Of a stretch of 64,000 bases of DNA, positions 59,304 through 64,000 are shown in pieces (the first letter of the stretch is position 1; the number at the start of each line of letters is the position of its first letter). This stretch comes from Curtobacterium sp. VKM Ac-1376. GTDB lineage: Bacteria > Actinomycetota > Actinomycetes > Actinomycetales > Microbacteriaceae. The notes beneath the pieces are model-generated. The model was not told the origin of the DNA. It was given only the letters and a program-made list of their open reading frames with translations, and made no database searches. Both the position numbers and the translations under genes were made by a program. The stretch lies in NCBI RefSeq assembly GCF_015351025.1, contig NZ_JADKRV010000003.1:1-64000 (forward strand), read 5' to 3'.

Positions 59304-60950
59304 GTGACCACGCTTCGGACCCCGGCCAGCACGCCACGAACCACCGACCCGACCTGGTGGCGCGATGCCGTCGTCTACCAGGTCTACCCGCGCAGCTTCG
59401 CCGACACGGACGGCGACGGTCTCGGTGACGTCGCGGGCATCACGAGCCGGGTGCCGTACCTGGCGTCGCTCGGCGTCGACGCCCTGTGGCTCTCCCCGTT
59501 CTTCCCGTCGCCCCTCGCCGACGGTGGCTACGACGTCGCCGACTACCGCGCCGTCGACCCGAAGCTCGGGTCCCTCGACGACCTGGACGCCCTGGTCCGG
59601 GCCGCCCACGAGCACGACCTCAAGGTCATCGTCGACATCGTGCCGAACCACACCTCGGACCAGCACGAGTGGTTCCGGGCCGCGCTGGCATCTGCGCCGG
59701 GGTCGGCCGAGCGTGCGCGCTACGTGTTCCGTGAGGGCTCCGGCGCCTCCGGGGAACTGCCGCCGAGCGACTGGGTGTCGAACTTCGGTGGCAGCGCGTG
59801 GACCCGAGTGCCCGACGGGCAGTGGTACCTGCACTTGTTCGCCCCCGAGCAGCCCGACCTGGACTGGTCGAACCCCGAGGTCCGCGCCGACTTCGAGGAC
59901 ACCCTGCGCTTCTGGTCGGACCGCGGTGTCGACGGGTTCCGCGTGGACGTCGCGCACGGGCTGGCGAAGGACCTGTCGACCCCGTACCGGCCGTCGAACG
60001 AGCAGGACCTGCCGCTCGACGGCTCCGACCCGCTGTACGACCGCGACGAGGTGCACGAGATCTTCGCCACCTGGCGCCGGGTGCTCGACGAGTACGACCC
60101 GCCCCGTGCCGCGGTCGCCGAGGCCTGGGCCCCGGCACCCCGCCGTGTCCTGTACGCCCGGCCGACGGAGCTCGGGCAGGCCTTCAACTTCGACCTGCTC
60201 GAGGCCCCGTTCGAGCCCGATGCGTTCCGTCGGATCATCGAGCGGAACCTGGCGGCCTCGGAGCAGTCGGGCGCCTCGAGCACCTGGGTGCTGTCGAACC
60301 ACGACGTCGTGCGGCACCCCACCCGCTACGGCCTGCCGGACGGCACCGACACCGACGCCTGGCTCATGACCGACGGCACCTCGCCGGCGCTCGACCGCGC
60401 ACGGGGGCTCCGTCGGGCCCGAGCGGCGACGATGCTGATGCTGGCGCTGCCCGGGTCGTCGTACGTCTACCAGGGCGAGGAGCTCGGGCTGCACGAGGCC
60501 GCCGCGATCCCGCGCGACCTGCTACAGGACCCGAAGTGGCTCCGCACCGGGTACACCGTGAAGGGCCGGGACGGCTGTCGGGTGCCGATCCCGTGGACGC
60601 GCTCCGGACCGTCGTTCGGCTTCGGGGACGTCGCACCGCACCTGCCGCAGCCGCGGGACTTCGGGGAGTCGTCGGTCGAGGCCGAGGACGGCGACCCATC
60701 GTCGACGCTCTCGCTGTACCGGCAGGCGCTCGCCGCCCGTCGTCGGCTGCAGCAGGGGGAGGAGCTGACCTGGCTGGAGACCGCCCCCGAGGTCGTGGCC
60801 TTCGCCCGGCACGACCGGTGGCGGTCGGTCACGAACTTCGGCACGGAGCCGGTGCCGATGCCCGCGGGGTCGGTCATCGTCGCGTCGGGGCCGATCGGCG
60901 GGGTCGCGCCGGGGACGCTGCCCGGCGAGACGACGGTGTGGTTGGCCTGA
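59304..60950 (+). CDS. GH13 alpha-glucosidase
   Basis: A 548-residue cytoplasmic alpha-amylase-family enzyme. All four conserved regions are visible: 'VIVDIVPNHTS' (I), 'GFRVDVAHGL' with the nucleophile Asp (II), 'AVAEAWAP' with the acid Glu (III) and 'VLSNHDVVRHP' with the transition-state Asp (IV). 'WWRDAVVYQVYPRSFADTDG' is the typical oligo-1,6-glucosidase/maltase opening. It hydrolyses alpha-1,4 or alpha-1,6 glucosides of short oligosaccharides. GTG 59304 is preferred (leaderless spacing); ATG 59280 is in frame. Confidence 0.88.
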   Translation: MTTLRTPASTPRTTDPTWWRDAVVYQVYPRSFADTDGDGLGDVAGITSRVPYLASLGVDALWLSPFFPSPLADGGYDVADYRAVDPKLGSLDDLDALVRAAHEHDLKVIVDIVPNHTSDQHEWFRAALASAPGSAERARYVFREGSGASGELPPSDWVSNFGGSAWTRVPDGQWYLHLFAPEQPDLDWSNPEVRADFEDTLRFWSDRGVDGFRVDVAHGLAKDLSTPYRPSNEQDLPLDGSDPLYDRDEVHEIFATWRRVLDEYDPPRAAVAEAWAPAPRRVLYARPTELGQAFNFDLLEAPFEPDAFRRIIERNLAASEQSGASSTWVLSNHDVVRHPTRYGLPDGTDTDAWLMTDGTSPALDRARGLRRARAATMLMLALPGSSYVYQGEELGLHEAAAIPRDLLQDPKWLRTGYTVKGRDGCRVPIPWTRSGPSFGFGDVAPHLPQPRDFGESSVEAEDGDPSSTLSLYRQALAARRRLQQGEELTWLETAPEVVAFARHDRWRSVTNFGTEPVPMPAGSVIVASGPIGGVAPGTLPGETTVWLA

Positions 60951-61054
60951 GCGGCCGGGTTCGGGGGTTCTTCCTCCACGAGCGGTCCTTCCTCAACAGC
61001 CGGGAGGCCCGTGGCGCCGATCCACAGATCGGCTCACCGCCGCCCGGGGGTGAC

Positions 61055-61077
61055 GCCCCGATCGCGAGCATCGGGGC
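61055..61077 (+). repeat. Stem-loop abutting a start codon
   Basis: GCCCCGAT (61055-61062) pairs perfectly with ATCGGGGC (61070-61077), and the ATG of the surface protein begins at 61078. A second stem (GCCGATC/GATCGGC, 61017-61034) precedes it, attached to an isolated half copy of the GGGAGGCCC element (61001-61016). No RBS is visible, so either the hairpins terminate the preceding gene or they occlude initiation. Confidence 0.55.
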
Positions 61078-63051
61078 ATGACAGATCCCACTGCTCCAGC
61101 ATCAGTCCCACGGTCGCTCCGATCACGGGTCGTCCGCCGCCTCGCCGCGGCGTGCACCGCGCTGACTGCGCTCACCGTGCTCGCGGCACCCGCCGTCCTG
61201 CCGTCCGGGTCGAGCGCCGCGGCGCTCGACTTCCCCTACGTCAACCAGTTCTCCAGCGCGTCCGGCGGTGCCCTGCACGGTGACGCGGCGGTCTCCGGCG
61301 GCCGGCTCCGACTCACCGACGACGTCAAGAACCAGGCCGGGGCGTGGTCGACGAACGACACGTTCCCGTCCGACACCGGGCTCGAGATCGAGTTCACGTA
61401 CGCGATGTACACCGCCAAGGTCGACCCCGGGGCCGATGGGCTGTTGCTCTACCTGGCCGACGGAGCGGCGCCGCAGGGCGTCGGGTCCTTCGGCGCCGGG
61501 CTCGGGTACGCCTGCCGGAAGGAAGCGACCGAGGGCGGCGGCCGGGAGTGCGATCTGCCCGGCGTGCCCGGTGGCTTCGCGGCCGTCGCGATCGACCACT
61601 ACGGTAACTTCTCGTCACGCATCAACGGGTCCGGCCCGGGGGCCCAACCGGACCAGGTCGTGGTCCGCGGCTCGGGCAACGGGACCGAGGGGTACCGCTA
61701 CGTCGCCGGTGCCGCTGCCCCCGGCGGCACGGTCACCGCCGGCTCCACGCCCCGCAAGGTCCGCGTCACCCTGCTGCCGGACGACGCCGGTGGACTCGCC
61801 GTCACGGTGCGGCTGCAGGACGGTTCGTCGATGCGCACCGTGCTCGACGGGGTCCCGTTGCACGGCGACGGACAGGCCCCGCTGCCGGGCACGCTCCGGC
61901 TCGGGTTCGCGGGGGCCACCGGCAGCCACGTGGACAAGCACGAGGTGGATGCGCTGCGGGTCTGGAAGCCGGCGGACCTGTCCGTCGAGCACGACCTGGC
62001 CGCGACCGCCACGGCCGGGGAACCGCTCCGCTACACGGTGACGGCGCGGAACCCCGGGCCGAACGCCGCCGACCCGAGCCCGCTGCAGGTCGACGTGCCG
62101 GACGGCATCGAGGACGTCACCTGGACCTGCACGGCAGCAGCGGGCTCCGGCTGCGCCACGGCCTCGGGGACCGGTGACGTGGCGACCGACCTGTCCCTGC
62201 CCCGCGGGGGTTCGGCCGTCGTCACGATCGAGGGGCGAGTGGCCGAGGACACGTCAGGACCGCTGGAGAGCCTGGCGACCATCGCCCCGCCGACGTCGCT
62301 CTCCGACACGAACGAGGCCGACAACGCGTCGCGGGCGAGCACGACCGTCGCCGCGCCGGTGATCGCCGCGCACCTCGAGACGGACAAGTCGGTGTCGCCG
62401 TCGACCGTCGAACCCGGTGACGAGGTCGAGTACCTGGTGACCGCGCGGAACCGGGGGCCCGCGGTGGCGCAGCAGGTCGGCGCGGTCGACGACTTGCCCG
62501 ACGCGATGCGGTTCGTCGGCTCCGAGGACGGGTGCGCAGCCGAGGGGCAGCGCGTGACCTGTCGGTCCGAGGTGTCGCTCGACGTGGGCGAGACCCTGGA
62601 CTTCCGGATCCGTGCCGTGCTCGACCCCGCGTACCGGGGGGACGGTTCGGACGTGGTGAACGTGGCGACGGCGACGTCCCCGACCGATCCCGACGGCGGC
62701 GATCCGTCGACCGGGGTGGCGATCGTGGTCGACCCGGCTGACGAGGGTCCGGGCGACGAGGCACCGGGACCGAGTCCCGCTCCGACCGCCGTTCCCGTGC
62801 CGGACGACGGCGCAGGTGACGGTGGAGCCGGCGCCGGCGCCGGCGACGGCGACGCGGGCGGTGCGGGTGACCCGGCAGCCGACCGCGGACGGACTGCCCC
62901 AGTGGGGTCCCTCGCCTACACCGGCGCCGAGGGCTTGGGACTGGTCGCCGCACTCGCAGCCGTGGCCGCAGCGGCGGGGTCGGCGTGCTGGTGGCTCGCT
63001 CGGCGACGCGCCCGCCGAGCAGCGCCTGCGAAGGACCAGCAGCAGCCCTGA
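61078..63051 (+). CDS. Cell-wall-anchored surface protein with lectin-like and DUF11 domains (LAxTG)
   Basis: A 657-residue exported protein. Its signal peptide is about 1-48, with the hydrophobic 'LTALTVLAAPAVLPSG'. Residues about 50-300 form an L-type-lectin-like sandwich ('TGLEIEFTYAMYTAKVDPGA', 'GLLLYLADGAAPQG', a Cys pair). Two DUF11 beta-sandwich repeats follow at about 300-425 and 430-560 ('YTVTARNPGPNAADPS', 'YLVTARNRGPAVAQQ'). A Pro/Gly/Asp-rich spacer leads to 'LAYTG', a class E sortase LAxTG motif, then a hydrophobic helix and Arg-rich tail. No sortase gene is in the window. Confidence 0.88.
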   Translation: MTDPTAPASVPRSLRSRVVRRLAAACTALTALTVLAAPAVLPSGSSAAALDFPYVNQFSSASGGALHGDAAVSGGRLRLTDDVKNQAGAWSTNDTFPSDTGLEIEFTYAMYTAKVDPGADGLLLYLADGAAPQGVGSFGAGLGYACRKEATEGGGRECDLPGVPGGFAAVAIDHYGNFSSRINGSGPGAQPDQVVVRGSGNGTEGYRYVAGAAAPGGTVTAGSTPRKVRVTLLPDDAGGLAVTVRLQDGSSMRTVLDGVPLHGDGQAPLPGTLRLGFAGATGSHVDKHEVDALRVWKPADLSVEHDLAATATAGEPLRYTVTARNPGPNAADPSPLQVDVPDGIEDVTWTCTAAAGSGCATASGTGDVATDLSLPRGGSAVVTIEGRVAEDTSGPLESLATIAPPTSLSDTNEADNASRASTTVAAPVIAAHLETDKSVSPSTVEPGDEVEYLVTARNRGPAVAQQVGAVDDLPDAMRFVGSEDGCAAEGQRVTCRSEVSLDVGETLDFRIRAVLDPAYRGDGSDVVNVATATSPTDPDGGDPSTGVAIVVDPADEGPGDEAPGPSPAPTAVPVPDDGAGDGGAGAGAGDGDAGGAGDPAADRGRTAPVGSLAYTGAEGLGLVAALAAVAAAAGSACWWLARRRARRAAPAKDQQQP

Positions 63052-63154
63052 GACCGCCGGGGCGGCACCGATCGCGGTGTCGCCCCGGGGCTGTGGGTGC
63101 GAACGCTCGCAGGTCCCCGGGCGCACGCCGGTCGGGCGCCCACCGCTCCGGCGG

Positions 63155-63160
63155 TAGGAT
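63155..63160 (+). promoter_or_regulatory. -10 hexamer upstream of the last operon
   Basis: TAGGAT lies 34 bases before GTG 63195, giving a short leader that contains the RBS gaaagagg, in contrast to the leaderless genes elsewhere. Confidence 0.4.
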
Positions 63161-63194
63161 CGACATCACGATCCGCATGCCCGAAAGAGGTCCC

Positions 63195-63854
63195 GTGTCC
63201 GACACCGTGGACGACGCCACCACCGTGAACGAAGCGACCCAGCGCGCGCGGTACTGGCCGATCCCGATCCTCCGGGCCGTCCCCGCCGCGGTCGTCGCGC
63301 TCGTGATCACCTTCTCGACCAACCACGCAGCCGGCTACGGCCTGCTGCTGTTCGGTGGCTTCGCCCTGGTCGAGGGCCTCGTGCTCCTGTTCGCCGGGGT
63401 GTCCCGGCTGCCCCTCGACGGCCGTTCGCGCCGCACGACCCTGCTGCAGGCCGTCATCACGCTGCTGGCCGCGGGCGCTGCATTCGCGTGCAACGGCTTC
63501 GGGCTGCCGGCGTTCATCACGGTCATCGTGGCGTTCGCGGTGCTGACCGGAGCCCTCGAGCTGTCGCAGGGCCTCCGCGTCCGCCGCCGCTCGCCCTTCG
63601 CTCGTGACTGGACCACGATCGGTGGGCTCACCCTGCTGCTCGCGATCGCCTTCCTCATCACCCCGCCGGACTACTCCCAGCAGCTCGGCGGCGTGGAGCA
63701 GGTCACCGGCACCCTCGACGCCTCGATCGTGCTCGTCGGCCTGCTCGGCGCGTACCTCGCCATCACGGCGGTCTTCCACGTGATCGCCGGCCTCTCGCAC
63801 AAGTGGGGCACGGCCACACCGGCCGTCGCCCCGGACGGAGCACCACACGCATGA
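63195..63854 (+). CDS. Polytopic membrane protein (HdeD-like/DUF308-type), unknown function
   Basis: A 219-residue protein with about six hydrophobic segments arranged in helix pairs ('AVPAAVVALVITFSTNHAAG', 'GLLLFGGFALVEGLVLLFAG', 'AVLTGALELSQGLRVRRRSP'). The paired helices ending in Arg-rich loops recall HdeD/DUF308 acid-resistance membrane proteins, but I am not sure. GTG 63195 follows a gaaagagg RBS by 4 bases. It overlaps the following gene by four bases. Confidence 0.65.
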   Translation: MSDTVDDATTVNEATQRARYWPIPILRAVPAAVVALVITFSTNHAAGYGLLLFGGFALVEGLVLLFAGVSRLPLDGRSRRTTLLQAVITLLAAGAAFACNGFGLPAFITVIVAFAVLTGALELSQGLRVRRRSPFARDWTTIGGLTLLLAIAFLITPPDYSQQLGGVEQVTGTLDASIVLVGLLGAYLAITAVFHVIAGLSHKWGTATPAVAPDGAPHA

Positions 63855-64000
63855 CCACCCCCAGCCGTCGTGACCGCCTGCGCCCGGTCGAACTCCTCGG
63901 GATCTCCGCGATCATCGCGGTGTTCACCGGGCTCGTCGTGCTGTTCTCGACGCGGGAGCTGCAGCTGGCCGTGATCTTCCTCGGCGTCGCGTTCATCGTG
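63851..64000 (+). CDS. Membrane protein, partial (runs off the window)
   Basis: The first 50 codons of a gene starting in an ATGA overlap. 'RPVELLGISAIIAVFTGLVV' is a first transmembrane helix, followed by 'LFSTRELQLAVIFLGVAFIV', the beginning of a second. Too little is present to name it. It forms an operon with the preceding membrane protein. Confidence 0.65.
   Translation, partial: MTTPSRRDRLRPVELLGISAIIAVFTGLVVLFSTRELQLAVIFLGVAFIV

Overview
The window is a high-GC (about 70%) actinobacterial chromosome segment. Gene content (phosphoketolase, Ku/LigD, DUF1206, DUF6328, DUF6314, LAxTG surface protein), GTG starts and many leaderless promoters fit Microbacteriaceae. A Curtobacterium-like organism is my best guess, made from general resemblance only, because no rRNA or other phylogenetic marker is present. 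I see no tRNA, rRNA, CRISPR array, integrase or transposase.

Layout. 0.1-9.3 kb is ordinary accessory and metabolic content: an orphan HsdR-N-like nuclease-domain protein, a TauE/SafE exporter, an AlkD-like HEAT protein, a zinc alcohol dehydrogenase with an overlapping epimerase-like gene, small DUF and pentapeptide-repeat proteins, a flavoprotein divergent from an XRE-cupin regulator, and a glycosyltransferase. 9.4-11.3 kb is a three-gene stress/envelope operon (LEA-like protein, holin-like membrane protein, DUF3618 protein). 11.3-16.2 kb holds two regulator-target pairs with visible operators (MarR/metallo-hydrolase and TetR/DHA2 drug exporter), a HAD phosphatase and a GNAT acetyltransferase. 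16.2-20.7 kb is a LacI-controlled nucleoside catabolic operon (nucleoside hydrolase, MFS carrier, ribokinase) with twin operators, followed by a Ppx/GppA phosphatase.

The centrepiece is 21.73-35.30 kb, an apparently complete thiopeptide (thiazolyl-peptide) biosynthetic operon. It contains two precursor peptides, one opening and one closing the operon, whose 24-residue Ser/Thr/Cys-rich cores differ at one residue. Between them lie an ABC exporter pair, a glutamylating LanB-type dehydratase, a probable pyridine synthase, an E1-like/F partner protein whose C-terminal half looks like a degenerate YcaO domain, a YcaO cyclodehydratase, a divergent SagB-like protein, a fused glutamate-elimination/SagB dehydrogenase, a 59-residue membrane protein and an M20 peptidase. 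Nearly all genes overlap by 1-8 bases. The set resembles the compact lactazole type of pathway, with no P450, methyltransferase or cluster regulator.

35.4-45.2 kb: small membrane proteins, a monooxygenase-like membrane protein, an NHEJ module (Ku divergent from an SDR and a three-domain LigD), an isomerase-like TIM barrel, a fumarylacetoacetate-hydrolase family enzyme and several small proteins. 45.3-64 kb: phosphoketolase, a secreted beta-rich protein, a DUF1992 protein, a GH15 enzyme, RtcB RNA ligase, DUF1206, an SMP-30 lactonase, an alpha/beta hydrolase, a Dps/SDR/flavoprotein redox operon beside a MarR regulator, a GH13 alpha-glucosidase, a DUF11 LAxTG surface protein, and two membrane-protein genes of which the last runs off the end.

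Across the window, strong palindromes lie between genes. One family (GGGAGGCCCGTGGCG arms) recurs three times as a full hairpin and once as a half-site, and a related 12-mer (GGGCCTCCAGGC) is clearly over-represented. A TANNNT hexamer 6-7 bases before ATG/GTG marks at least seven likely leaderless genes.
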